NCBI RefSeq assembly: GCF_036588685.1
Contig: NC_086383.1
Span: forward strand, 55,173,448-55,237,447
DNA: 64,000 nucleotides
Direction of reading: 5' to 3'
Source: Mytilus trossulus
Lineage: Eukaryota; Mollusca; Bivalvia; Mytilida; Mytilidae
Position 1 is the first letter of the stretch, and the number at the start of each line of letters is the position of its first letter. Shown in pieces: positions 1-12,084 of this stretch. The notes under the pieces are model-generated. The model made no database searches. It was not told where the DNA came from and saw only the letters and a list, made by a program, of their open reading frames with translations. The position numbers and the translations under genes were made by a program.

Positions 1-1900
1 CATTACGATCGGGTACCAGCCAATCTACGTGTGTATGTGTACATGATTTCCCGCCAAAATGACCGTTTTACAGCTATGGAAAAAATAGTCCATAAACGTT
101 CCGTATAATGATATGCAAATTCATAATTAATCGTAACTTTTTTTATCTTTGTATAATAAATATAACCAAATGGATTCCACAAAATTGAAAATAGCATTAT
201 TTTACGAGGATTTCTCATATTTTTCTCACTACCGGGCGCAGTAATACGTATGTTTTGAAGAAGCTCGAAGAATTTGACAAAGTGAATTGAGAAGGAAACG
301 GATAGATATACGTGCTTGCTATCAGGTAAAACAATTTAAATGTACAGAACAAACACATTTACTTCACACAAATAGTACAGGCTTAAGCTTTTTATTGTCT
401 TATACACGACTGTAGTCTAGTCGACGGCGGTGACCCACAAGGTACGGGTCATACTGGGTCAAGTCTAAATATGTAAACATATCCACGTGCTATTAGGTAG
501 AAAGCATCGTAATGCAATATCTACAATTTTTCCTCCTTTATACATCGTTTAACCAGATATATTTCTCCTTTATAAATCGTTTAACCCGATATATTTCTCT
601 CAAATACACTTAAACACAGGTTGTATGTACGTATCTTTTCTAGTGTTTTCTTGTCCTCATTAAAGTTCATTTGTTGATGTTTAAATATTTTTGAACGACT
701 GAACACAGGAGTGAATGAATGCAACAATTATATATACTGAAGACTTGGGCTGTACAGTGATAGTGTACGTATATCATACTGATAATTATTCTAGCAGTAA
801 TTATGTTAATTTAGGATGTAATGACAGGAATTCATGAGCTATGCCTCAGGCTTTCTGAAAAAAATATCAATGACAATGTAAACAGGAACAAAACATTGAC
901 ACGAATGCTGCTCTCTTCTATGTTATAGTTATTTAGGTATGTGTGTTGCACAAGTTTCAAAAAAATTAAGTTATAAAACTTTTTTTCAGGGCACAAACCC
1001 ACTTTAAAGAGACTTGTCTACTGCCATACCCATCCTAATTTCGTGCACCATTTGCAAGCAAGAGACTGAATGGTTTGCAAAATTAAAAATCAGGACGGTG
1101 TCCAATTAAAACAAAAGAACTAAACTGGATGAATATTGTAGGAGAAATCTAGAGGAAAGTTTTGATTTGTGAAATTGGTTTTCCTGAAAAGTCATTCATC
1201 CTAGCCTGCAGAAAGGAACTATAACTGTCCATCACCAACTGACGAGCTTATGTTGAGCTTCACATATGGAATTACTCAAATACCATCAATGTCTGTGTTT
1301 TCAGCACAGATTTCACAAGTTATGACACAGCCGTGTTTTTTTATACCTGTTTATAGAGTTGTATACTAAATTTTTTTTTTTTTTTATCAATAAATATATA
1401 TTGTGTCATTTAAGAACTTGTATTTTGCCAAAAGATGCATACTAGTGAATGAAAGTGGTGCAGTTCATTTTGCTTTGGTATATAGAATTGAATTACAATT
1501 GTTCATGTTATTGGAATGCTTATAAAAATAAGGAGATGTGGTACAATGCATATGATATTTAGTGAGTTAATCAAGCAAAAGTGAATAAGAAATTGGTATA
1601 AGCAGTTACAGGTACATGTACTACTGTACAATCTCAAACAATGAGAAAAACTCATACCGTAAAGAGAATTTCATATTTACAAGTAAGTTTTGTTTTTGCG
1701 TTGAATAATTTTCTTCTATTGTTTTAATTGCAAATATTGGAAGTGGTTAAAATGCTAATGAGACAGCTGTTATGGCCACAGAGCCTTAATTGAAAACTTC
1801 TTTTTCATTCATACCAGTAGATTTTGCCTGGAGTTAGAAACATATCTGCCAAAATGCACATGGGGGTTTTACATGAAAGATGGTTCATATAGTCATACAA
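1..1900. other. No gene seen (upstream of VWA5A-like exons)
   Basis: AT-rich sequence with short open frames only. I see no exon with coding-like composition joined by splice sites. It may be an intron of the plus-strand gene ending at 7582. Confidence 0.4.
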
Positions 1901-1980
1901 AACCTTCAAGGGGGCCTTCAAATGAAGCAGGACAAGTCGCCCCACTGGCTAATAGCCCCACTTTTTAAAAAAACGCCACA

Positions 1981-2490
1981 AACTGATTTATCGCCCCACA
2001 TGTGAAATTGGTTAAATCATGTTTAATATTACTCCTGCCAACTCGCCCTACTTATAAAAAAACGGTAATATTTAGATTAATAATATATATATAATTAAAA
2101 ATAAAAACTTGCACCACTTTAATGAAAACTAATGTACACAGAATACAAACAAACCGAAAATTAATTTACTTACTATTATTGATATACTGAAATTATAATT
2201 CTAAAAAAACCCTGATTGTTGAAGAATAACTAAGTTTTGAAGCTTAGTTATTTGCATAACAATTGAAAAGAAACCTGTTAAATGTATCATAATGCAATAT
2301 ATGGAATTGAACTTATATTCGATGGGATAACATCTTTTTCCATAAGTGGGGTGAGTTGGCATTACTAAATTCATCCTGGTTAATAATATATTTATCTAGA
2401 TATCACCGATTTCCATTAGGTGGGACCAGTTGGCAGGAGTAATATTAACGGGATTTAACACGGTTCACAAGTGGGGGCGATTTGGTAATC
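1981..2490. repeat. Foldback element with long imperfect inverted arms
   Basis: The left arm (about 1981-2045) has 'ttaatattactcctgccaac'. The right arm (about 2425-2490) has its reverse complement 'gttggcaggagtaatattaa'. Pairing continues outward through 'tcgccccaca' and 'gtgggggcga'. Further GCCCCAC/GTGGGG segments lie outside and inside the arms (1930-2510). I see no coding capacity, so it resembles a non-autonomous foldback transposon. Confidence 0.7.
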
Positions 2491-2639
2491 CAGGTTGGGG
2501 CAGTTTTTTTGTCGAGCCTGCAACTTTTGTCGCAGAAAGCTCGACATAGGGATAGTGATCCGGGGGCGGCAGCGATGTTAGCTCAGTTCTTAAAAGCTTT
2601 ATATTTTAGAAGGTGGGAGACCTGGATGCTTCATACTTT

Positions 2640-3480
2640 GTATATGGTTGCCTCATGTTACGAAGTTTCCGTCAGTCACATGTCCAATGTCCTTGACCTC
2701 ATTATCATGGTTCAGTGACTACTTGGAAAAAAAGTTAAAATTTTTGTAATGTTAAATTCTCTCTTATTATAAGTTATAGGATAACTATATTTGGTATGTG
2801 CGTACCTTGCAAGGTCCTCTTGCCCGTCAGACAGTTTTCACTTGACCTCAACCTCATTTCATGGATCAGCGAACAAGGTTAAGTTTTGGTGGTCAAGTCC
2901 ATATCTGAGATACTATAAGCAATAGGTCTAGTAAATTCGGTGAATGGAAGCATTGTAAGGTGTACATGTCCAACTGGCAGGTGTCATCTGACCTTGACCT
3001 CATTTTCATGGTTTAGTGGTTATAGTTAAGTTTTGTGTTTTGGTCTGTTTTTCTTATACTGTTTGCAATAGGTCTTCTATATTTTGTGTATAGAATGGTT
3101 GTAAGGTGTACAGGTCTACCTGGCAGGTGTCATATGACCTTGACCTCATTTTCATGGTTCAGTGGTCAAAGTTAAGTTTTGAGTTTTGGCCTTTTTTTCT
3201 AATACTATATGCAATAGGTCAACTATATTTGGTGTATGGAAATATTTCATGATCTACATGTCAGTTGCGCAGGTTTTATTTGACCTTGATCTCATTTTTT
3301 ACAATTCATTGCTCAGTGTTAAGCTTTTGTGTTTTGGTCTGTTTTTCTTAAACTATAAGCAATAAGTCAATTTTATTTGTTGTATGGAAGAATTGTTAGC
3401 TATACATGCCTACCTGGCATGGTTTATCTGACCTTGACCTCATTTTCATGGTTCAATTGTCAATGTTTAGTTTTCTTGGT
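2640..3480. repeat. Degenerate tandem array, about 145-bp unit, about 6 copies
   Basis: The phrase 'ccttgacctcattttcatgg' or a close variant recurs near 2690, 2830, 2990, 3135, 3280 and 3430. It is followed each time by 'gttaagtttt...ttggtctgttttt...actat.agcaataggtc'. Copies differ by many substitutions, so the array is old. It is non-coding. Confidence 0.8.
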
Positions 3481-3990
3481 TTATGTTAAGATTATGTGAC
3501 AGTTGTAATAAAGCTTTATTATTAGGATTATCAACATAATATCAATGATTAGTAAAGAAGGCGAGACATTTCAGTGTGTGCACTCTTGTTTTTAAAGTGG
3601 GACGATTTGTCATGGATTCCCTTCAAATATATTCTAATGTGGTTTTTGGCTTCTTTGTGCATTAACAAGCTCATAGCCATTGTTGAATTAATTGTTTTCT
3701 TTAAAATAGTAGACAAAATTGCTCTTACAAAATTTCCATTTGGGAGCCTTGAGCTCGATGTGGGAAATACTCTGCAAATACTGACAGTTGCCAGGTATGG
3801 TCATCAAAAAAGTTGACATGTTACTATGTACATTTACCATTATGTTACTTGGTGTTCTTGCTATAAACACAGTACAGAGACTAGTCAATCTTTGTGAACT
3901 ATTTTTTATGGGAGTCATAGAATATGTGTATACAATCAATAATTAAAAATAGTCTATTTATATTGAAAAGGAAAAGTTCTTATATGTCTA

Positions 3991-4072
3991 AAGAAGAGGG
4001 ACGAAAGACACCAAAGGGACAGTCAAACTCATAAATTTAAAGCAAACTGACAAGACCATGGCTAAAAATGCA
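3991..4072 (+). repeat. Interspersed repeat fragment ('gggacgaaagacaccaaagg' family)
   Basis: It starts with 'gagggacgaaagacaccaaa' and runs to 'gccatggctaaaaat'-like sequence. A longer copy of the same family is at 18459-18720, with related fragments at 32815-33005 and 59635-59870. Confidence 0.75.
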
Positions 4073-4403
4073 TTTCATGGGAGGCACAGAAAATATACTG
4101 TAAACATAGACTATAGATATAGGTGAACTAGGTACAAAAGAACTCTGAATCTTAAATTCTACAAACCACCTCTGTTCTATGGAAGATAATGGTATAACTG
4201 GACTAGAAATACCCACAACCTGTAATTAACTGCCTTTACAGCGCTTTCGCGCTTTGATTGGGTTTTTGGTCCCAACAGTTTTTTCAGAAATCACTAAAAA
4301 TGCATTTCAAACATGGCAAAAGAAGACTTAAAACAAAAAAAATGTGTTAGTGGTTGGTTAGACTGACGTGCTGTCCAATTGTGAGGTCTTGATGGAGTTA
4401 AAA

Positions 4404-4530
4404 GAATAGAAAATAATGGGCAGAATATATGGCAAAAGAATAAAGAATAGAAAATAATGGGCAGAATATATGGCAAAAGAATAAAGAATAGAAAACAATG
4501 GGCTGAAAATATGGCAAAAGAATAAAGATA
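4404..4530 (+). repeat. 41-bp minisatellite, three copies
   Basis: Units start at 4404, 4445 and 4486 with 'gaatagaaaataatgggcag'. The first two are nearly identical and the third has diverged. The long minus-strand open frame across this region is a by-product of the repeat. Confidence 0.85.
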
Positions 4531-4764
4531 ATTATAGAGGATAATAAGACAAAAGAACAAATAATAGAAAATAATAGGCAAAAGTATAAAAGAGAAAAAT
4601 AAGCTAAAAAACTGAAGACTACAAAAATAAAGGAGCCTCATTTGTATAAAAATGGTTGTTATCTGTGTTATCATGTTTATGTATGTAACATTATTTCTGA
4701 ATTAATATTTAAGCATTTGAAGCGCCTTACTCGAATAGCAATTGGTTTTATTATTTATTTTTAG

Positions 4765-4801
4765 GGTGGATTCGGAGTACAGAATCAGTCCAAAATGTCA
4801 G
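4765..4801 (+). CDS. VWA5A-like gene, 37-nt exon
   Basis: A short open segment lies between 'tatttttag' and 'ggtaaaat'. Read in phase 0 it gives 'GGFGVQNQSKMS' plus one base, which completes the alanine codon at the start of the next exon. It is the least certain of the three exons. Confidence 0.4.
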
Positions 4802-7582
4802 GTAAAATATTTTAAAAAGATTTTCTAATTTTCTAAATAAATTTTTGCTTTTTAATTTTTTTTTTAATGTGTTTTAATTTTAGTTACTTGAATGATTATT
4901 TTTATTTTCTACTTTTTTTAGATAAAGATGCATAAAATGAAATCAAAAGCCTTAGGTTCTGACAAGGTATCTAAATCACTACCTTTGAGATGCACAAAAT
5001 ACAAAAATGTATAGAGCATTGATGATAACATTCTTAAATTTACACAATATTTATGAACATTTCCAGGAATTAATCAATGACATTCATACTCAGACATTCA
5101 GGTCAGAAATTTAAAAAAGGCAAAATAAGAAGTTTTGAGTTAAATTAATACAAAAAAACTGAATAAACAAAAAAGCAGAATGAGCTAATCGGCAAAAAAA
5201 TTAGGCAAGAGTACAACTTTTGTAAAAATAAAAGTCAGAATGAACTAATAAAAGAAAGTAGGATCTAATAGAGTGAAAAACATAAATGTGCAGGAACGAG
5301 ATTACTTATAAAGTATAAGCAGAACAGAGATTACAAATAAAAACAAATGCACCCACAATTTTTAGTCCTAGCTCCCCTCGTTTACCCTGCCAAAAGAATC
5401 AAATGGTAGCTCCCATATTAATGTTTTAATGTTTAAACACTTATTTAGAGTCAATCAGTACATTGTTCCTGTTGTTATTTCAGCCATGTTTCAAGATGAA
5501 ATGATTGCTGTTATAAGTCTTCAAGACTTTGAGGGTTCATGGACGTCATCAGACCAGCTTATAGAACTAATTAAGATTCCTCAGGCGTTAACTCAACCAC
5601 CCGAAGGAATTGTAAGTTGTTTACATCCTCAAAACACCAGTCTCACCAACATTTACCCCAAAAAATCTAAATAGGGGACTTTTTGAGAATTCATCAATAG
5701 AAATTTAAAGATGAAAAAGTCTTAAGGTGATACCCAACACTTTCACTAAAATTAATTTGGCTTGTTTAATTTTCATAAAATTTTGACTAAGTATTTACTT
5801 TGACCCTTTAACAAAAATATAAAAATTTCAAAAATTTTGAACCAACCGTTTTGTCAGAAAAATTACATTAATTAAATAGCAGTTTGACAAAAAAAACAAT
5901 TTTGATCATTGAGAAGCTTAATGTTCCCTCTACAACACAACGTTATTTAAACGTTGAATTTACAGAGTTATCTCCCTGTAGTGTTAGGTACCACCTTAAG
6001 TTCATACCATTACTGAGCTTCTCTTGTTAGTTAACTGATGTGCAAACTTTTAGCAGGTATACAAAACAATGTACATGTGAATTCCATTTCAATTGACCAT
6101 TTATTAGCCCCTCTTTAAATAGGGGTATTATGACTTTTGGTTTGTGCTTTCGTTAATTTGTTAGTCTGTCTGATACATTTGTTAGCCTGTCCATCTGTCC
6201 TGAGTCATGTTTAAGTTATTGTTTAAAGTTTTTGGTCAAGGTAGTTTTAGATGAAGTTGAAGTCCAATCAACTTGAAACTTAGTACACATTTTACCTATG
6301 ATATGTTTTTTGTAATATAATGCCAAATTCAAGTTCTGATCTCAAGGTCACAGTCCACTGAACTGAGCATATGTGTACTATGGACAATTCTTGTAAAATT
6401 TTATTCTTATAGAATTCTCTATACACTAAGTAGTAAATACGACGTAAGGAGTAAATCATTCTCCTTGAACTTTATAACATTGCCATTTCACTGTGAAAGC
6501 AAGAAAAAAAAATGAATCTGACAAAAGAAATAAAATTTCATATTTAATGCAATCAATGACAATAAATCTGTATCAGCCAATCAATATCCTTATAAACTAC
6601 ATCAACCCTAAACCAGTAGAGCTGTCTTTGTTATATATATATTCTACCACTGCATCAAGTGTAATACAATATTTAGTGGATAAATATCGTATTACACCAG
6701 ATTTGGTGGTGGAATCTGTTTCTCTAATGATTTTCTAACATTATGCAGGCAAACTTATTCCTTCTTTTCAAATGATTTGCAAAAAGATGTGTTCTTTCTG
6801 TGTGACTTCATCAGGCATGGTCACCTTTTTTCATGCCGCCACAATAGGAAATTCAGAGGAAAGCAAGAAAATTCGACGTCACAATCGGATTTTAACCAAT
6901 GAAGTACTGAGATCAAACAAACCACACATTGATTAATTTTTTTTATACAATGGGTACAGAAAGGGATAAATTGACGAAGAATTAGTGAAAGTGGTATATA
7001 AGGTTGATGACAAGTGTGATATTGAAAAGCCATATGATATTATAATTTTTATTGTTGTGCATAAGATTTAATTTTGTTCAAATTATTATTTGTACAGGGT
7101 TTTTGTACAAGTTATAAGTTTGTTGACACATACCTTTTTGCATCGATATCAGTTGATAAAAGTTTATCTTCTAAAACATATCAGTTTTATGTCTAAAATT
7201 CAAATTTAAGTACTTCAACCTAACATTTAGTTATAGTTTCCTTGTCCTCAAACTGGAAATAAGGACACCTAAATGGTTTTAATTCTAATTGTATTTTTTC
7301 TCCTTATAACAATTAATGTGAATCATTCTATATCATCAATCCTTTGAGCAGGTATAATATTGAAAAAAAGTCTATTAATTTTCTATGTCTATTTCATTTC
7401 AGGATGGAATTTGCTGGATGACATGCCTCGTCTTAGCATGGTTGGAATATAAACAAAGCAACAGGAAAGATGAATGGGAGTTGTTATATAACAAAGCTGC
7501 TGATTGGTTAATCTCTGAAATAGGAGCAGAGCCATTGGCTACCCTGAAAACATTAGCATTGGAAGAGATGAAACAATTATAA
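4765..7582 (+). CDS. VWA5A-like protein, C-terminal exons (partial gene)
   Basis: Three exons join in frame: 4765-4801, 5484-5611 and 7403-7582, each bounded by AG/GT, ending at a TAA at 7580-7582. They encode about 114 residues. The peptide has a 'SLQDFEGSW' segment, then 'WMTCLVLAWLE', then 'EWELLYNKAADWL'. This series matches my memory of the helical C-terminus of von Willebrand factor A domain-containing protein 5A and the related PARP4 tail (family knowledge, not a search). The VIT and VWA domains expected upstream are not visible and probably lie before base 1 or beyond the repeat-rich first 4.7 kb. Exon phases fit: the first ends in phase 1, the second in phase 0. The first exon is only 37 nt and rests on splice sites alone. 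Another protein sharing this C-terminal region is possible. Confidence 0.55.
5484..5611 (+). CDS. VWA5A-like gene, penultimate exon
   Basis: The acceptor is 'gttgttatttcag' and the donor 'attgtaagttg'. The peptide contains 'ISLQDFEGSW' and 'LIELIKIPQAL', the part of the family where a residue-poor helix precedes the final WxT/AWLE helix. The in-frame ATG at 5429 lies upstream of the splice acceptor and is not used in this model. Confidence 0.6.
5721..6000. mobile_element. 280-bp MITE with inverted termini and TTAA ends
   Basis: The left end is 'cttaaggtgatacccaacac'. The right end is 'gtgttaggtaccaccttaag', its near-perfect inverse. Both ends carry TTAA, consistent with a TTAA target duplication of the piggyBac kind. 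The interior is AT-rich with no open frame. It lies in the intron before the last exon of the VWA5A-like gene. Confidence 0.75.
6103..6400 (+). repeat. Interspersed repeat, diverged copy of the 9751-10199 family
   Basis: It shares 'gaagttgaagtccaatcaac', 'ttgaaacttagtacacat' and 'gtgtactatggacaattctt' with the element at 9751-10199. It is a diverged, shorter copy. Confidence 0.7.
7403..7582 (+). CDS. VWA5A-like gene, terminal exon
   Basis: The acceptor 'atttcatttcag' is followed by 'DGICWMTCLVLAWLE', 'DEWELLYNKAADWL' and a TAA stop. The 'W.T.L.LAWLE...EWELL..KA..WL' spacing is what I remember for the VWA5A C-terminus. The following kilobase is AT-rich and is probably 3' UTR, then intergenic. 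Confidence 0.62.
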   Translation, partial: DGICWMTCLVLAWLEYKQSNRKDEWELLYNKAADWLISEIGAEPLATLKTLALEEMKQL

Positions 7583-9750
7583 ATATTTACTAAAGCCTAA
7601 ATATCCATATTGATAGGAGGGGCTACAATAGGGTGTAATGGCAGGTTTAAAGTTTTCTACAGCACTTGGCTAAGCAAAATATATATTAGGTAGTTGTAAA
7701 TTGATCTGATTCTCAGTTTTAAACATTTATAAAAGTTAAGGTCTTTTTGAATGAGATGTCAAGTCACTAGATGGCAGGCCAAACCTTCAATGTCTCTGGT
7801 CAGTTTTGAAATGTAAGATCCACATATTAGATATATTGTAAACGTTGAAAGTTTTGAGAAAGATATCCCGTTGTGTAAATTTTATCTTCAAAAAAGTAGA
7901 TTGAAATCGGGGATTAGAGGGAATGTCAAACAAAAATCCTAGATAACAGATTTCGTCCAGAAACAGTGAAACAAAAACAGTGTCATGACACTAATTTAGA
8001 AATTTGATATTTTACCTCTTTTTCTGATATCAAGGGGAACTAATTTAAGAAAGAGGATTCATAAAAGTAAAAATATATGAAAATTAAAAAAAAAAAGGGA
8101 TTGTCTTAGAATAATGTTCAAATAAAAATTTGTTATATTGTGGTAATCAAAGAACATTGTTTAATTTTATATTGACAGTTTGATAATCCTTCTTATTCAT
8201 ATATTCAAGGTAAATAGAACATTTTCTCTGAAAATTGACATAAAAACATTTTAAGTAAAATCAAACTTTTAGACATTGTTATACACTGACTTGCCTTGCA
8301 CACGAAATTCACTTCTTTTGGATTCCTTCATTTCAACTTTTTGATCGAAAATTTATATTTAAATTATCTGCAACGTATACATGTAGTGCATCTAAATTGA
8401 TAAATAGTTTTAAAAAAATTGCCAAAAAATGTAAATAAATTTGTTTCCTGAATCAGTGTACATAGTTATAGAATTAATATATAATATATTATATGGAGCT
8501 TCGTTTTCATTGGTTGTATTCAATTGAATGTATGATTTTTTTGTCGATTTATTTTAAGGAAAATTGACGTTTATAGCATATCAATCTGCAATTATCTCTC
8601 AAAAGTATATATGCTTTATATTTTTTTTCTCACTCTGCTCTATTCTTTTTAGATTGGAACGCCATTATTCTCTTTCCTTTATTTACTTTCGCCTATTTCC
8701 CTCTTCTTTCTTTCTTTTTTTTTGCTCATTTTATGCTGTAGAGGCTCATTATAATCAATGCTGGAAATTCCATTCAGACCATCTTAAAAGACTATTTTGA
8801 AGCATGTATGTTCAATTTTACTTCTTACTTACACATGTACAGTGGGTGATAACATTTGCCTCATACTTTATAATAATCTGTTTTTCTTTTTTATACGACT
8901 GTTATTTTTAATTTAACCTAATACTTATATAACACATGTTCCATATGATAAGGCACATCTATATTTGTTTTCAATAATAATTATTTAAACAATTAATTGT
9001 TGTAGTTGGATTTTTAATTTATAAGATATGGTGTATAACCTAATTAATCAAGGGAAGTAACCATGGTTCTGTTATGTACATTAATTTGATAATTTTTATT
9101 GTTAAGTTAAGAGTTTATATTATATTTTTTTTATTATTTAATTAATTTTAATTAGTGCATGTACAATATATGTCTATCTAATTATAAGTTTTGTTATAAC
9201 TATTTAGTATATTGTTATGTTGTTATGTTCAAAGGATGTACTTGTGAGGTTTCGAAATAAGTGTTAAATATATGGACTCTTCAGTTTCTTTCCTTACGAT
9301 ACAAGGTAAAATATTTTACCCCATAAAACCTATTTATCTTTTGACATAAGATTTGATAGCTCATAAAAGGGGGGGAGGGGGTTCGTAGTGGTCCTGATCC
9401 AGAAATCCTGGGCTTAAAAACATGAAATCATGAGGTCCCTTTTAAAAGGTCATTTAACAAAATGTAAGCAGATTCTTGATTTTTTTTTGTTGATATGAGA
9501 CCCAAATACTGGTATTACCAATGCAAATATAAGATAAAAGTCTATGCAAGTCAGTCTTTTCCCGCCATATTTTATAAATCAAATATCTCAAAAAGGAGCT
9601 CCATGACCTATCAATATTTTAAGCTTACTTTGAACCTTAACTAACATTCTTCCATCTTAAAGTATCAATTTTGAATTCCTGATTTATTTAATTTTACCTT
9701 AGATCACCTAAGTACATCCTTAAGTCAAAGGTTGTTTGCACCCTGTTTTT

Positions 9751-10199
9751 TATGCCCCACCTACGATAGTAGAGGGGCATTATGTTGTCTGGTCTGTGCC
9801 TCCGTTCGTTCGTTCGTCCGTTCGTTCGTCCCGCTTCAGGTTAAAGTTTTTGGTTGAGGTAGTTTTTGATGAAGTTGAAGTCCAATCAACTTGAAACTTA
9901 GTATACATGTTAACTATGATATGATCTTTCTAGTTTTAATGTCAAATTAAAGTATTGACCCCAATTTCATGGTCCACTGAACAAAGATAGTGTGAAGCTC
10001 AGGTTAAAGTTTTTGGTCAAGGTAGTTTTTGATGAAGTTGAAGTCCAATCAACTTGAAACTTAATATACATGTTAACTATGATATGATCTTTCTAATTTT
10101 AATGCCAAATTAAAGTATTGACCCCAATTTCACGGTTCAGTGAACATGTAAAATGATAGTGTGAGTGGGGCATCCGTGTACTATGGACACATTCTTGTT
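9751..10199 (+). repeat. Interspersed repeat with internal 163-bp duplication
   Basis: It is bounded by 'gccccacctacgatagtaga' and 'ggggcatccgtgtactatgg'. The segment beginning 'caggttaaagtttttggt' occurs at 9837 and again at 10000, so the core is tandemly duplicated. A (GTTC)n/(GTCC) run at about 9803-9830 precedes it. An inverted copy is at 40713-40974. Confidence 0.8.
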
Positions 10200-10705
10200 T
10201 AAACATAAAATGTACATTACATGTCTTATTGTTTAGTTTTGTTATAATTATAAATGTTATTTTATAAGCAAAATAAACCTGAAAAAGATATTGTGTTTGA
10301 AGTTTCAGGTCAAAGGTTGTTTGCAGTTAAAACATATAAAATAACCATATATATTTATATATTCATGTATAAAAAAGTATTTTTTAAACAGAAAATGAAT
10401 ATTACATATATGATATGAGGTGCAAAATCAGCCTTATGCATGTACATATATGATTTTGTGACGTTGAAATTCTAAACAAAAGAAGAATTTTTGTCTATTT
10501 TGTAAGGTTCTTATATAACAAGTCAACTCTAAACAGACTTTCCATATAGATTTTATAAATAAAAAATCGGTCAACAAATGTATTGATGTTTATTTGCATA
10601 AGGTCGATTTCTATCTGAAGCAACTCATATATTATGGAAAATAGAAAAAGGTCTGATCAATAAATATAGAGATAACTGAAGTACATTGGTCAGTACTACA
10701 TATAA

Positions 10706-11290
10706 AAAAGAAGATGTGGTATGATTGTCAATGAGACAACTATCCGCAAAAGACCAAAATGACACAGATATTAACAACTATAGGTCACCATATGGCCTTC
10801 AACAATGAGCAAAGCCCATACTGCATAGTCAGCTATTAAGGGCCCGATAAGACAATGTAAAACAATTCAAACGTGAAAACTAACGGCCTTATTTATGTAA
10901 AAAAATGAACGAAAAACAAATATGTAACACATAAACAAATGACAACCACTGAATTAACAGGCTCCTGACTTGGGACAGGCACATACATAAATAATGTGGC
11001 GGGGTTAAACATGTTAGCGGGATCCCCACCCTCCCCTAACCTGGGACAGTGGTATAACAGTACAACATAAGAACGAACTATAAAAATCAGTTGAAAAAGG
11101 CTTAACTCATCAGATGGACAAAAATACAAGTGGACCTGGCTGGGTAGTTTAGTTTTACTCTAACTACAGACATCCAACCCCTTGTACAAACAAGGAACAA
11201 CAAGATATAACTACACATGGTTCAAATGTCATGATTTGGTACAGGTACAAAGTATGCTAGGGTCAAATCAGTTTAACATGTAGGCAAAAC
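10706..11290 (+). repeat. Long copy of mussel 'gagacaactctc' repeat (SINE/MITE-like)
   Basis: It starts with 'gaagatgtggtatgattgtc' and runs through 'taggtcaccatatggccttc', 'gtggcggggttaaacatgtt' and 'ctcatcagatggacaaaaat'. I recognise it as a common Mytilus interspersed repeat. Shorter relatives in this window are at 11930-12080, 15905-15995, 18195-18450, 23815-24095, 41890-41945, 47000-47090, 53283-53350 and 63150-63260. Confidence 0.8.
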
Positions 11291-11575
11291 TATCTTAGAC
11301 TTTAGTTTAACCGCTGACAGTTTTTATTAATGAAAAATTACAAGAATAAAATGTTAAAATGTAACAATGTTACATGAAGTTCAAATGTAGGCAACACTAG
11401 CTTAGACCTTAGTTTAACCAGTATTTATTAATGAAAAATTACAAGAATAAAATGTAACAATGTTACATGAAGTTCAAATGTAGGCAAAACTAGCTATGAC
11501 CTTAGTTTAACCAGTATTTATTAATGAAAAATTACAAGAATAAAATTTAACAATGTTACATGAACTTCAAATATA
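11277..11575 (+). repeat. Tandem repeat, about 92-107-bp unit, three copies
   Basis: The phrase 'gtaggcaaaact' followed by 'tagtttaacc...tttattaatgaaaaattac' recurs near 11280, 11385 and 11480. Copies are highly similar. It abuts the end of the preceding long repeat. Confidence 0.8.
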
Positions 11576-11599
11576 CCTAGACCTTATGTCACTTAGTCT

Positions 11600-11815
11600 A
11601 TTGTAGATTCATTTATTTTCGTGGGTACCAATTTTCGTGGATTACGGAAAACTTGCATGTTCGTGAATATTTAATTTCGTGGTTTTGACAGTCTGCATAT
11701 AAGCCTATAGAAATTGTGTTATTCGATGAACATTTAATTTCGTGGTTCACCTGTAACCACGAAAGCCACGAAAATTGGTATCCAATAAATGATAATGAAT
11801 CCACAGTATCTGCCA
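11600..11815. mobile_element. Palindromic MITE-like element
   Basis: The left half has 'gattcatttattttcgtggg' and 'taccaattttcgtgga'. The right half carries inverse forms, 'ccacgaaaattggta' and 'aatgataatgaatccacag'. 'aatttcgtggtt' also recurs inside. A diverged relative is at 51965-52160. Confidence 0.75.
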
Positions 11816-11929
11816 ACATCATGACAATTTACTTGAACAACGAATGAGAGAAAAGTGTTCACCTTGAAATATCTTACTGCATATTATATTTCTCTTTTCT
11901 CAAATGAACTGTTTTACATTTGTTATTTA

Positions 11930-12080
11930 GGGCCTTTTTATAGCTGATTATGTGGTAGCATGGCCTTTGTCCAGTGTTGAAAGCTATAAGGTGACCTATA
12001 GTGGCTAATTTCTGTGACACTTTTTTGTTGTTGGAAGAGTTGTCTCATTAGCAATCATACCACATCTTCTTATTGTATAC
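11930..12080 (-). repeat. Fragment of the 'gagacaactctc' repeat, inverted
   Basis: It contains 'gagttgtctcattagcaatc' and 'ataccacatcttcttat', the reverse complement of the start of the element at 10706. About 640 bp separate the two in opposite orientation. Confidence 0.75.
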
Positions 12081-12084
12081 TAAA

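Noticed and set aside
4294..4674. Minus-strand 126-residue Phe-rich frame
   Set aside because: It overlaps the 41-bp minisatellite and A-rich DNA; composition is that of antisense low-complexity sequence.
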